Part shown: positions 13,224 to 24,222 of the stretch, piece by piece
Numbering within the stretch: the first letter of the stretch is position 1
Layout of the letters: every line of letters begins with the position of its first letter
Assembly (NCBI GenBank): GCA_026686845.1
Contig: JAIVEN010000007.1
Location: 39,429,001 to 39,493,000 of the forward strand
Length of the DNA stretch: 64,000 bases
Source: Adenanthera pavonina
Lineage: Eukaryota > Streptophyta > Magnoliopsida > Fabales > Fabaceae
Reading direction: 5' to 3'
Translations under genes and position numbers: made by a program
The notes under the pieces: generated by a model
Database searches by the model: none
The model's input: only the letters and a program-made list of their open reading frames with translations
What the model was told of the DNA's origin: nothing

Positions 13224-13529
13224 TTTATAATTAAATGTATATTAAAAAATTATTTTTTCACTTAAAATTAATGCCAAAAATACTCATATTTTCTATTTTA
13301 TCTTTCCTAAATACTTAATTCTATTATCATTGTAGAGTTATAAATGAGGAGTATAAAAATATTAAACATAGAGATAAAATGGAAAAAAAAAATCTAATAT
13401 TTTATATTTTAGATAAAAAAAATTTATTATATAAAATATCTTATAATATAAATTTGAGGGAGTATTTCAATTATAAATAACTCAAAGCCTTACATCAAAT
13501 ATTAGTAAAAAAAAATTCAATATCACATT

Positions 13530-13596
13530 GAGGATATAACTTAGATGGTGGAGCACTTTCTTAGCATGTGACGGGGATCGATATCCCGCATTTCCA
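13530..13596 (+). pseudogene. Decayed tRNA-Ala (AGC) pseudogene
   Basis: Recognisably the same sequence as the tRNA-Ala at 13713, including TTAGCAT in the anticodon loop and GGGGATCGATATCCC in the T arm. Acceptor, D-arm and anticodon-stem changes and about 6 missing bases after the anticodon make folding unlikely. Confidence 0.7.
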
Positions 13597-13623
13597 AGAT
13601 AGTATCTGTTTTTCCTATTTTTT

Positions 13624-13653
13624 ATGTAGCTTAGGTTAGATGGTAGAGCGCCT
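13624..13653 (+). pseudogene. tRNA-Ala 5'-half fragment
   Basis: ATGTAGCTTAGG and AGATGGTAGAGCGC resemble the D-arm part of the neighbouring tRNA-Ala. The sequence stops before the anticodon arm. Confidence 0.55.
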
Positions 13654-13712
13654 ACTTTTTCATTTTCATTGAAAATTAGATAAATATAATTTAAATATTA
13701 AATCATCAGTGT

Positions 13713-13785
13713 GGGGATGTAGCTCAGATGGTAGAGCGCTCGCTTAGCATGCGAGAGGTACGGAGATCGATACCCCGCATCTCCA
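13713..13785 (+). tRNA. tRNA-Ala (AGC)
   Basis: 73 nt fold as a cloverleaf: acceptor GGGGATG/CATCTCC, D stem GCTC/GAGC, anticodon stem CTCGC/GCGAG around loop TTAGCAT (anticodon AGC), T arm CGGAG/CCCCG, discriminator A. Internal A and B boxes are present (TAGCTCAGATGG; GATCGATACC). One odd base is the A in the T stem (CGGAG, normally CGGGG), which leaves an A-C mismatch; a truncated copy at 14001 keeps CGGGG. The gene may be functional but weakened. T-rich stretches just after it (from about 13790) could serve as the Pol III terminator. Confidence 0.88.
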
Positions 13786-13845
13786 TAAATTTTGATTTAT
13801 TTTTTTGTTTTCCCTTTTTCCGTTTTACGAACCAAAATCCTACCT

Positions 13846-14046
13846 ATGCTCAATTCTCCGGTTACCACCGTCTTCCGCTCTAGTAATAGTTTTGTGACTG
13901 CGCCGGCACTGTGCTTCTCCTTCATGAATGGCTACTTCTCTCTCAAGACATTTAGTAAGAAAGTCCTCCTCCACAAATCTTTTTATACCACCGTCACTTG
14001 CTCAGCATGCGAGAGGTGCGGGGATCGATACCCCGCATCTCCATAA
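13846..14046 (+). pseudogene. Orphan duplicated PPR presequence fused to tRNA sequence
   Basis: A second copy of the first 52 or so codons of the downstream PPR gene, starting MLNSPVTTVFRSSNS and ending at the codons for YTTVTC. It then runs directly into the 3' half of a tRNA-Ala gene (14001-14044), which supplies about 14 foreign codons and a TAA at 14044-14046. The upstream DNA is also duplicated, so the copy carries its own leader. The open frame also continues upstream to 13792. It could encode a targeting peptide of about 66 aa with no PPR motif. It arose by tandem duplication and is probably not functional, though it is fully open. Confidence 0.75.
14001..14044 (+). pseudogene. tRNA-Ala 3'-half fragment at duplication junction
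   Basis: Starts in the anticodon arm (CAGCATGCGAG) and continues through a perfect T arm (GCGGGGATCGATACCCCGC) and CATCTCCA. The 5' half is replaced by PPR coding sequence, so this is the breakpoint of the duplication. Confidence 0.85.
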
Positions 14047-14099
14047 ATTAAATTTTTTTTGTTTTCCCTTTTTCCGTTTTATGAACCGAAATCTTACCT

Positions 14100-16325
14100 A
14101 TGCTCAATTCTCCGGTTACCACCGTTTTCCGCTCTAGTAATAGTTTTGTGACTGCGCCGGCACTGTACTTCTCCTTCATGACTGGCTACTTCTCTCTCAA
14201 GACATTTAGTAAGAAAATCCTCCTCCACAAATCTTTTTATACCACCGTCACTTGCCCGCCGGAACAAGGTCTTACCCGCCCACTCACTTCCTTACAATGT
14301 GGAACCATTCTGCAATCACTCACCAACGCCAAATCCTTCACAAAATGCCTGCAACTTCATGCCCACATGATCACTGGCGGTACTCTAGTATGCAACACCT
14401 ATCTGAACACGAAGCTGGCTGCCTGCTATGCTAGCTGCGGTCGCATGGCTGAAGCTCAGGTAATATTTGATCAAATTGTCCTGAAGAGTTCTTTCTTATG
14501 GAATTTTATGATTAGAGGTTATTGTTGTAACGGGTATCCCTTGAGGTCTCTTGTTCTGTATCGTGAAATGTTCAGTGTTGGACAAAAGCCAGATAATTTC
14601 ACCTACCCATATGTTCTCAAGGCGTGTGGTGATCTACTGCTCAATGAAATTGGCAGAAAAGTTCATGCACTGGTACTGATTACTGGCTTGGAATCTGATA
14701 TTTATGTGGGTAATTCTCTGCTTTCAATGCATTCCAAATTTGGGGATATGGCAACAGCGAGAATGCTGTTTGATAATATGCCTGCAAGGGATCTAACATC
14801 TTGGAACACTATGATATCGGGTTATGTGAAGAATGGAAAAGCAAGAGATGCTTTTTTAATATTTTATTGCATGAAAAATGCTGGATTTCTTGGAGATGAG
14901 ACAACTTTACTTGCTCTCCTCTGTGCTTCTGGTGATCTCATGAATTTAAAACTGGGGAAGGTTATTCATGGTCACATTGTTCGAAATAGTGGTAAACTAT
15001 GTGACAAGTTTCTAATGAATTCCCTCATTGACATGTACTGCAATTGTGATTCAATATCTGATGCAAGGAAATTATTTGAAGAATTAAAAACGAAGGATAC
15101 TGTTTCATGGAATTCTTTGATTTCTGGTTATGAGCGGCATGGAGATGCTTTTGAAACCCTGAAACTTTTCTGTCAAATGATTATGGAAGATGAAGTTCCT
15201 GATGAAGCAACTATTATTTCTATGCTTGGAGCTTGTAATCAAATCTCAGCATTGCTTTTGGGCTCATCTATTCACTCATATCTTGTTAAAAATGGTTTTG
15301 GTGCAAATACTGCAGTCACCACTGCCCTTATTGACATGTACACTAAATGTGGAAGTTTGCCTTATGCACGTTGTGCTTTTGATGAGATGCCTGAAAAAAA
15401 TTTGGCTTCTTGGACCGTTATGATTACAGGATACGGGATTCATGGGATGGGAAAAGAGGCCATCTCCATTTTTCATGAAATGCTTGGAAAAAATATTATT
15501 CCAGATGAAGGCATGTTTACTTCAGTTTTATCAGCATGTAGTCATTCTGGATTAGTGGATGAAGGTAAAGAAATTTTCTACAAAATGACAAGAGATTACA
15601 ATGTGGAACCTGAAGCAGTTCATTATGCATGTTTAGTGGATCTTCTAGGCAGAGCAGGGAACTTAGATGAAGCCTATGCAATTATAAACGATATGAAAGT
15701 GAAACCTAGTTATGATATATGGAATTCACTCCTGTCTGCTTGCAGATTATACCACAATGTGAAGTTAGCAGAAATCTCAGCTCAGAAGATTTTTGAAATG
15801 AAGCCAAAAGGAGTAAGCAGTTATGTTTGCCTTTCCAACATCTATGCTGCTGAGAGACGATGGAATGATGTTGAAAAAGTGAGGGCACTGGTGAGAAGGA
15901 AGAGATTGAGGAAACCACCCGGTTGCAGTTTCGTTGAGCTAAATAAGATGGTTCATCAATTTTTTGCTGGAGATACGTCCCATCAACAGTCAGAAGATAT
16001 TTATGCCAAACTGAAACACTTGAATGAGCAACTTAAGAATGCTGGTTACAAGCCTGACACTAATTCAGTTCTCTATGATGTTGAGGAAGAAGTAAAGGAG
16101 AAGATGCTTTGGGATCACAGTGAGAGGTTGGCACTTGCTTTTGCTCTTATTAATACTGGTCCAACAACCACCATCAGAATAACAAAGAATCTCCGTGTAT
16201 GTGGAGATTGCCACACAGTAATGAAAATGGTTTCTAAGCTCTTAAGTCGAGAAATCATCATGCGAGATATTCGTAGGTTTCACCATTTTAGAGAAGGATC
16301 ATGTTCATGTGGTGATTATTGGTGA
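14100..16325 (+). CDS. PLS-class DYW pentatricopeptide repeat protein
   Basis: Single-exon 741-aa organelle RNA-editing type PPR protein. The N-terminus (rich in Ser, Arg, Thr) looks like a mitochondrial or plastid transit peptide. PLS triplets run from about residue 95 to 560, with typical motifs such as DLTSWNTMISGYVKNGKARDA, NSLIDMYCNCDSISDARKLF and ASWTVMITGYGIHGMGKEAI. E/E+ motifs follow, with the PG-box RKPPGCSFVEL. The C-terminal DYW deaminase keeps HSERLA (zinc-binding His and catalytic Glu), CGDCH and the terminal CGDYW. All key residues are present, so C-to-U editing activity is likely. Its upstream DNA is a tandem copy shared with the orphan presequence at 13846. The target site cannot be told from sequence alone. 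Confidence 0.95.
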   Translation: MLNSPVTTVFRSSNSFVTAPALYFSFMTGYFSLKTFSKKILLHKSFYTTVTCPPEQGLTRPLTSLQCGTILQSLTNAKSFTKCLQLHAHMITGGTLVCNTYLNTKLAACYASCGRMAEAQVIFDQIVLKSSFLWNFMIRGYCCNGYPLRSLVLYREMFSVGQKPDNFTYPYVLKACGDLLLNEIGRKVHALVLITGLESDIYVGNSLLSMHSKFGDMATARMLFDNMPARDLTSWNTMISGYVKNGKARDAFLIFYCMKNAGFLGDETTLLALLCASGDLMNLKLGKVIHGHIVRNSGKLCDKFLMNSLIDMYCNCDSISDARKLFEELKTKDTVSWNSLISGYERHGDAFETLKLFCQMIMEDEVPDEATIISMLGACNQISALLLGSSIHSYLVKNGFGANTAVTTALIDMYTKCGSLPYARCAFDEMPEKNLASWTVMITGYGIHGMGKEAISIFHEMLGKNIIPDEGMFTSVLSACSHSGLVDEGKEIFYKMTRDYNVEPEAVHYACLVDLLGRAGNLDEAYAIINDMKVKPSYDIWNSLLSACRLYHNVKLAEISAQKIFEMKPKGVSSYVCLSNIYAAERRWNDVEKVRALVRRKRLRKPPGCSFVELNKMVHQFFAGDTSHQQSEDIYAKLKHLNEQLKNAGYKPDTNSVLYDVEEEVKEKMLWDHSERLALAFALINTGPTTTIRITKNLRVCGDCHTVMKMVSKLLSREIIMRDIRRFHHFREGSCSCGDYW

Positions 16326-16439
16326 GTTGATGGGAGCTGGTTGAAATATTTAATCCCAAGAATTTTAGCATAGCCATGCAGCCTTTACACCTGACATTGT
16401 ATTCAACAACAAGAGCAGGAGAAAATCAGATAAATTGTT

Positions 16440-18035
16440 ATGCATTACCTGCTGAACAGGTTCTTGTAGTCCACTTCTGGCATCAGAACTTTGTTCTGGG
16501 TCCCTTATCTTAAGACATGTGACATTGAAAATGGCATGATGATGAGATAACATTCTTGCAATAGGATGGTAACCATCTATATTCTTGGTTGTAATATCCA
16601 GCAGTGAACTTGGCAGCATTGTTTTCAGCTTTGTACAACCAGTGGATGGCAGAGACTTGATGTGATTGTTAGACCAAGTAAATTGATTGGCAGCAAAAGG
16701 AAAGAAATGTTTATCCAAGGCGTAATGAAATTTACTTTGACTGCTACTTGAGTTTACATCTCAGAAATGCTTTGTTTACTTCATCTAGGCTCTGATCACC
16801 ATGATTAAGCAATTTCTTGGAATATCAAGTTAAGAACTTCCCTTTCTCAGTGAGGCATGTGTCATTTGATTAGAAGAACTCATTCTCAGCTTTATTTGGC
16901 AGTTCCATTCAGAATGGCTGGTGCTTGCTGCAGCTTCTTTGAAATCTTCCTTCAAATATTTGTCATAGCGCTGCAGAATGTCAAATGTCTGATGCTTCAA
17001 GTGATATTCATGGTCAATGTGAGGGGGAAATGCTTTTTTTCTAGAAAGCCAGACTAGAATCAGTTATAACACCAAAACTTGGTCAAGCGATCAGAGTTGA
17101 ATACATTTCCATTCGCCTTTCTTTTTTAGGTATGTCCCGTTTGATCAGAAAAACTCTGCAGAGTCAGTATTGTTATTGTCCTCCCTTGCATTATCTAGCA
17201 GCTGCCATTCGGGATGGCCTACTTTTTGCCACAGCCATTTTAAAATCAGCTTCCAGATACTCGTCATAGCACTGCAGGTTTGGGGATGTATATTTTTATC
17301 ATTGCTATATTTCAATTTTGGACGGAATTATTCATAGGTTGCTATATAACAACAAAGGTGGGCTCACCAGAAATTCTCTAATACTAGGAAATACCCCTCC
17401 CTGACTTGGTACCTGCTGGTCCAAGCCATACTTCAATGTCTGTAATGATTTCAGATTTTAAAAAATCTGCCTTATTTTTTCTAAAACTCATAATGAGGTC
17501 TATATATAGGTGCGTGAAATAGTCAATTTTAACATAATCAGAGAGATCAAATTATTGCTTTTGTTTTATTGTGTAATAAGCATCTCAAATTTACATGAAG
17601 TATCCCCGTTTATACAAGACATAGTTCAGGAAGATGTTAGAAAAGTGATAAGAATATTACAACAGCCATTAATTATGCACTGTTGCGAACTAGAGGAAGA
17701 CGATAGTACCATAAATTGAAATGTTAAGCTAGTTCATGAATATGGCCATTCGTCCATGAAACAGATTCTTGTTGTCCACACCAGTAGTTATTCCTTGTTC
17801 CTATTACCCCTGCTGTTGGTGTAATCTTTATCAGGATTTGATTCTCCAATTTCCAGAACCCAACTAGGGATGACATGATGGCTTGGAACTTCAATCCACA
17901 ATCTTGAACCAGTTGAAACAAGCTCTTGTTTCGCAAGCCCCTTTGATTTAACAATACCCCACCGAACATCCACCATTACCCCATCAACACCAGCATCACA
18001 TCGTTGCTCAAGCTCCTCTCTGTCTTTTAAATTTT
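16440..18035 (-). pseudogene. Beta-amylase pseudogene with duplicated exon
   Basis: Dispersed beta-amylase (GH14) pieces on the minus strand, in the right order. Near 18035-17950: REELEQRCDAGVDGVMVDVRWGIV (normally DVWWGIV). Near 17920-17880: SLFQLVQDCGLKFQAIMS in another frame. Near 17880-17800: WVLEIGESNPD and GNRNKE followed by a stop. Near 17290-17150: CYDEYLEADFK. Near 17010-16860: a second copy of that exon, RYDKYLKEDFKEAA. Near 16590-16440: DGYHPIARMLSHHHAIFNVTCLKIRDPEQSS. Stops, frameshifts and missing blocks (including the FHQCGGNVGD region) rule out an enzyme. Closest in style to cytosolic BAM5-type enzymes. It converges with the PPR gene. Confidence 0.85.
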
Positions 18036-20856
18036 AATACATTATCAAGGGTGACGACTTTGAGCTGGCAGGAGGATGTTATAGAGAATATAATGTGCCA
18101 AGAAACAGATTAATTAATGCATTCGAGTGGTTTATTGTTGACGTTACTTTTGATATATAGACATAGTTTAAGGCTTCCTGGGAGTATCACGTATACTGGT
18201 ACATAATTTGCAAGCATAGTCTCATTGTAAGTTGGACTCTTCAGTTTCTGCATTGTTCAGCAGAATTTCAAGATCAGTAATGAGCAGATGGAAATGGAGA
18301 TCCTAGTAGGTTACTGTGATTTGCTGATTCCATCAATGATTCTTCGTTTACCTGTGATGCTGTAAATGACATTTTAGACGACATAATTTCATATCTTTGA
18401 ATTGGGAAGGGGAAGGCATGCGCAAGATGTTGCGTCTTGAGATTCTTTGCTCTTTCTCTTCCCAACCCTGCGACAACTCTATCCAGTGAAATTGCCTTCT
18501 CTGAAGAGTAACTATTTTCTTCAATACTGCAAGTACTGAAACTAGCACGCTTTCCATTGCTTTTCTATCACTTTTCAATGCTCACACAAAACTTAAGAGC
18601 ACAAGAAGTAATTCCCAGAATACGCACTGATACACGTATTAGCTACTATTAACAACTTCTAAAGCTGTCTTTACAATAAACATCAAACAGTCAAACACAC
18701 ACAGAGAAATTAATATATATTTTGATAAAAGGAAAAAGGAAATATGCATGAGTTAATATCTCCCTCAAATAAGATCTCATTGTTTCTTTAGTTTGGTCAC
18801 TACACTCCCCTTAACAGCCAACTAACTTTAACAATTGTAACTGACCATGTACTGCTAATCCTATATTTCAAAAAGCTTGCATCACAATCATGATTGACTG
18901 ATGTTTGAAGGATTTGAATTGATCATTATTCACACCCTATCCTATCTTTACCACTTGAACTAGTCTCAATAGATTATATTTTGTATTTTTGTTACGCATG
19001 CTTAATAAGAAATTAATGAATACTTCTTAATGGAGTCGAGTAGAGGTTTAGTTTCTTATATGATGGTAATATTTATATTAGCCATATTTTGTATTTTTAG
19101 GATTAAATTTTCGTTGATGATACTTTGTTGGTATATGTTATCAATGTAACAGTAGCATACAGTGATAGTATTGATCTATATAGTTAAAATGTAAGGTTAA
19201 GGATTTGGTTGTGGATTAATTTCAGATCAGTTTGTTTCTTCATCTTCTTTTGTGGACTTGGTGATTGAACAATAGGGGAGAGAAAGGGAATATTTGCGAA
19301 TTGACGGCTGGCCACATAAAAAAATTTGTTCGTTTACGAAGCCACATTTTTCTGGTCACATTGACAAATTAATTAATAACGAATTCACGGCCAAACTTCT
19401 TCTATTTCTTGTATTAATAAAAGAGGAAAGTGAGCTTGTGAAATTTGATCTGCAATAAAATATTTTCAAAATGTCAAAGAAAATATACAATTAATTATAT
19501 CAATAAGTTTTTTACAATATTTAAAAACGTAATAGTAAGAATTAAATTAAAAAAATTGTAAGTGGCAATAAATTAATTATAATTTTTTAAATAATAAGAA
19601 TTAATTAAAAAATTAAATAAAAATAAAAATATAGAGGCACAAGATATATAATTCCCCCTTTTAAATTAAAAAAATGGGGAATTATAATTTAATAAGAACA
19701 TAACATAGTTAGTAGATAATTGATTTGTTAAGTATGATGTCCTAGGTATTCACCAAAAAAATAAAAAAAATCTCAACCAACTTAAGTTGTCATTAGTGGT
19801 AGAGGTTTTTTTTCTTTAAACAAGTGGCTCGATGGAGAGGAGATCAATCTTTACTCCCTGTGAGTGGTACTTCTAGTTCTAATCTACGACCCAAAAAAAA
19901 AATCCGTCATCAATTTCCTTTTCCATTAGGAAACCTAAATGAACAGTTATGTAAGGGAGGGTCATATAACCAAGGGATCATCGTTGACTATTTTTTTTAT
20001 TGTAATTAAAGCACTTCTAAATATTTATAATCGTTGATCACCGTTTGTTCTTTTTAATTAATAATTATTATGTTTTGGGGCTGTTATACGCGGAGCACTT
20101 TAGTTAGAGTACGGCTGGATTTGGTAAAATTTTTGTCAGCACACCGTGAATTTTTGCGACCCATTTTTTTTTTTTTTAAAAAAGTGTTTTTTCATCAAAC
20201 GTCACTCCAACCCCTAACAAGGCATGCAGCGAACCATTGCCAACTTGAAATTTCTTATGTCATGACAGAGCTAAGAACGCCCCTTACTTTATCACTCAAT
20301 GGATAATATCAACCGATTATTATTCGAATTAGGAAGCCTGTGTATGTCAAGAGTGTCAACATCGTCATCTCTTCAATAATACTGTTAAATTCTTATTTTA
20401 AAAATTGTGAGGGTGATTTACGAATAAATCTTTAATTGCCTTTTTTAAGTAGTAGGAGCGAAATATACGTCTGTAGTAATTTTTGGGAGAAGAAAAGTGG
20501 CTTAAAGGGTCAACTGTGTGTATGAATGTGAGAGGGCCCAGCCCAAATGCATCATCGGCGTCACGTATAGACGAGACGAGATAGCATTTACTGCGTTACT
20601 CTGCGTGTAAAGAATGGATTGCCAATTGGCCATGGCGTACTGTGCGAGCACGACACACACTCTGCTGCTTCCGTCATCCACTCCTGCTTCCCCTCTTTGA
20701 GGACGGAAAATTAGGGGTTAATAAACTAACCCCAACGGAACAAAACAAATGAACATCTTAATAGTGACGTTACTAGTCCAAGTATTATATTCTTACGCTA
20801 TTTACTCAGTGCGCTTCTGAATTCTCTCATACACTGTTTCTGCTTTCACCCGCAAA
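18036..20856. other. Intergenic DNA, bHLH promoter at its right end
   Basis: AT-rich. 18274-18578 holds open frames on the minus strand with no clear similarity; they might be 5' parts of the beta-amylase pseudogene. 19400-19700 is extremely AT-rich. The last 150-300 bp should contain the promoter and leader of the bHLH gene. No other gene seen. Confidence 0.4.
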
Positions 20857-23800
20857 ATGGACATCGACTCCTCACACACCTCCAATTGGCTCTATGATTA
20901 TGGCTTCGATATCTCTGTGGCCGGAACTGAATTCCCGGTCGTACCTTCCGGCGCTTTCAACTGGGTGTCTCAAACTTTCAACGCTTCTTCCGATACGAGG
21001 TGGGTTGGCATTCTTTTTTAACTTCCTGTTTGGTTTCCACGAAGCCCAAGTGAGTGGGATTTTCCGTGAATATTGTAGTTGTAAATCCGTGGTTATTCCC
21101 AGTTGGCTACTTGGTCTAGTCTTTCTCAAAATCCAAATTACTCTCTCGCATGCTCAGTTTCTACTTTTCTCAGTGTACCTTGCTACTGCTTGCTTGCTTT
21201 CAACGTGATAATTTATTAACTTCCGTATTTTGAATTATCGTACTATTCACCGCCTTGGGTAAATGAAACGCTTTGTTCTGTTCTTTGGGTGGTTGGCATT
21301 TTAATCATGTCATGTTGTCCGAGAAAATCCAAATATGAACGTAAGTTGTGGGGTAATTTTCTGTTTGGACCACGGTAATGATTTATCTCATGATTTGAAG
21401 CATTTCAACCTGAAAATTTGAGTCATTCCAAAAAAAAAAAAGTCAAAATTGAGAATTTTTATTTTTATTTTTTGGGTAATGAAATTGAGAAAAGTTTTAA
21501 TTACTTAGTTTTTGCGGACTGTGAAAATTGTGTTTGAACTAGTTTTTCTAAGTATTTGATATTGTAATGGAAACATAGTCAACCTGCTGCTGCGACAATT
21601 TCTCATGTTCTATTTGTTCCAGATATCTTTGCAAATTTTATTATGATTTTGTGTTCAACTGACCAACCAAAGCAGCATTTGTCCTGGATCTGTTTGTTAA
21701 ATGGAAAATAATGTGAACTTAGAAGATAGAATTTATAGACAGTGACTTTCTTCAAAAACATTTTTATTGAGAATATTTAGAAAATAGTGCACGATTTTAT
21801 AATATTTAGACACTTTTTTTAGTATCCTAATATTTATGGATTTCCTTTATTTATTGACTAAGAGAATGCTATCCGTTGATTGCTGCACGAATTACAGCAG
21901 AATGTCATGTTTTCTCCTTCAAGGACCATAAACATATAAAATAGAAATGATGTTTTTCCTGTTATATTTCATCAAAAATGGATCTGTATTCTGTAAACTG
22001 AATAAACATTCATGGTATGCGGAGTTTTTATTTGTGAATAGTAAAGGATTCACAAAAAGGTTGGTAGGTTGTCGAATGAAGGGCACTAAAGAACTGTAAA
22101 AAAAGGTTGAATTATGTGACTTAGGACGGGTCACATGTGGCAGCTGATCTTGACTGCAATTTTGGCAGCATTTGTTTCTTATATTATGTTGTGATCTTCA
22201 TTGCTTCATAATTACAGCTTGGACCTGGAATACTCACTGGATAATTCAACTGTCCTGGAAAATGGCTCTTCAAAGCGGTAATGTATTTCTTTCGTGTCTC
22301 TGTAGACAAGGTTAATAACTGTAGTGCTGGGCCTTCACCATTTCTTCGCTACATTATAATGGCTTCAAATTTTTATGATGTAAATTGAATATCTTAATGC
22401 TTGCAAGCTGCAACTAGATCTTTATTTGAAGTAATTAAATTTTCTGCATCTGTGAATATTGAAGAATGCATAGTTTATATTGATCGGTCTAAATGTGTTT
22501 TTAAGTGAAAAAATCTTCTCCTAGATTGACTTTGAAAATGCATGGCTTTAATTGCCTCTGCTACCCAACCATGATTAAACTTATGAAATGAAGACTACAG
22601 AGGAGCTGCTCCTCAAAGATGCAGAGCAGCAGATAAGAGAACATGTGAATTAAGAGTATGCATAAAAAATATTTATATGTTCCTGATTTGTCAATTTAAA
22701 CTTTTCATGAATATAGAGATGATGGAGCAAATTATGGGAAAACTTCGTCAACTAAATGACGGGAAGGATGAAGTATACTTCTCTATTTTTATTCTTTTTC
22801 TTCCATGTGTCTACCTTCAGTTCAAGCAAGTAATCAAAGTTAACCTGTAAATTTCACCTCATCTGGACACGATATACCATCTAGATACTGTTAGCAACAC
22901 GTTATGACATTGGCCTGTACTTTTCTTGAATCCATGCTGCTTACGCTTTTTCCTTTCAATTGATCAAGAAAATTTTTTGTGGGATGAGCATGGGCTTTAA
23001 CTCAAGACTTGTTATTAACGTGTCCTATCACTCTCTCTCTCAAAATATATCTCGGGGTGTCTCCTACCAACACCCTTCCTGCCATCCTCTTGCCACATCC
23101 CTTTTTTCTAATTAGAAAAAAAAAAGTTTACTGATAAGAAAATAGACTCCCTGCAATCATGCAGTCGTGTAATTGTACAATTTTTATCCTCCTTCTGTCT
23201 TTTTTCTTTGCTACTGCATAACTATATATGCTTGTAGAGATATTTATTTTATATTTCATGGCATTTTGTTTAAAAAAAATTTTTTTGACAAATGAAAAAA
23301 AAAATAAAACTGCATAGTTACATAATTGCATAACTCCGAGGGGTTTATTTTCTTATGTTTAAACTTTGCTTTTCTTTCTTTTTTTAAAAAAATGGTTGGC
23401 AAGAGGATGACAGGAGGGCATTGGCAGGAGACGCCCTGAGCTTCTCAAAATATTCTCTAATCCATTTGCAACTGTTAATTCAGATTGAAGTCTGAATCAT
23501 ATGCATCTGGCTCCAAGGCATGTCGTGAGAAACTGCGGAGGGATAGACTGAATGAGAGGCATGCTATTGTTCTGCATCTTGTCTGATTAAGTTTAGTCTT
23601 CTAAATCTCATGTCTTGAATTTGGCATGATTTCAAGGTTCCTGGAATTGAGTTCTATCTTGGAGCCCAGTAAGCTGCCCAAGATGGATAAGGCTGCTATA
23701 TTGAGTGATGCAGTTCGAATGTTAATGGAATTACGAAGTGAAGCCCATAAGCTGAAGGAAACAAATGAAGAATTGCTTGTAAAGATTAAGGAATTGAAGG

Positions 23801-24222
23801 TGAAGTTTTGTTTCTAAGTGTTTATTTCAATCTCCTATATTTATTTCTAAGTTGCTATACTTTTTGTTTCTCAAAACTTCTTGGCTTAAATCACTGGAAA
23901 TATGTGCTTCGTGATGAGAAGATTTATATCTGTTTGTGTGAATTGTATCTATGTTTCCTTTCAGGCTGAGAAGAATGAGCTTCGTGATGAGAAGAATAGG
24001 CTGAAGATGGATAAAGAAAAGCTGGAGCAACAGGTCAAAGGGATGAATGCACAGCCAACCTATTTTTCTCATCCTTCTGCTGCTTTTACTGCTCAGGGGC
24101 AAACTGCCAGTCACAAGCTGATACCTTTCGTTGGCTATCCTGGAATTGGCATGTGGCAGTTTTTGCCACCTGCTGCAGTTGACACATCTCAGGATCATCT
24201 GCTCCGCCCTCCTGTTGCTTGA
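20857..24222 (+). CDS. bHLH transcription factor, subgroup IVc (ILR3/bHLH115-like)
   Basis: Nuclear regulator of the ILR3/bHLH104/bHLH115/bHLH34 group, which activates iron-deficiency genes and is controlled by BRUTUS-type E3 ligases. Five exons join in frame: 20857-20999, 22218-22277, 23484-23558, 23637-23799 and 23965-24222, giving 232 aa. The acidic/aromatic N-terminus (SNWLYDYGFDIS, FNWVSQ) is typical. The basic region SKACREKLRRDRLNER (about 78-93) and helix 2 (PKMDKAAILSDAVRML) form the bHLH, followed by a leucine zipper (LKETNEELLVKIKELKAEKNEL). The conserved tail YPGIGMWQFLPP...DTSQDHLLRPPVA is the subgroup signature, associated with BRUTUS recognition. Intron 3 (23559-23636) begins with GC rather than GT. 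A MITE sits in intron 2. AATAAA at about 24534 is a plausible poly(A) signal. Confidence 0.94.
23049..23442. mobile_element. MULE-type MITE in bHLH intron 2
   Basis: About 394 bp flanked by an exact 11-bp direct repeat TCTCAAAATAT (23038-23048 and 23443-23453). The ends are inverted copies about 48 bp long: left CTCGGGGTGTCTCC...CATCCTCTTGCCA, right (rc) CTCAGGGCGTCTCC...CATCCTCTTGCCA. Long terminal inverted repeats plus a 9-11 bp duplication indicate a non-autonomous Mutator-like element. The interior is AT-rich and non-coding. Confidence 0.85.

Noticed and set aside
18274..18578. Minus-strand frames that could be the beta-amylase 5' end
   Set aside because: No residue block matches the family N-terminus convincingly, so the pseudogene was ended at 18035.
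19793..19900. tRNA/SINE-like motif (TTAGTGGTAGAGG) near 19.8 kb
   Set aside because: An A-box-like stretch alone; no B box, tail or target duplication.
20894..21208. 104-codon plus-strand frame at the bHLH gene start
   Set aside because: It reads exon 1 in the wrong frame and continues into intron 1; the correct frame starts at 20857 and splices at 20999.
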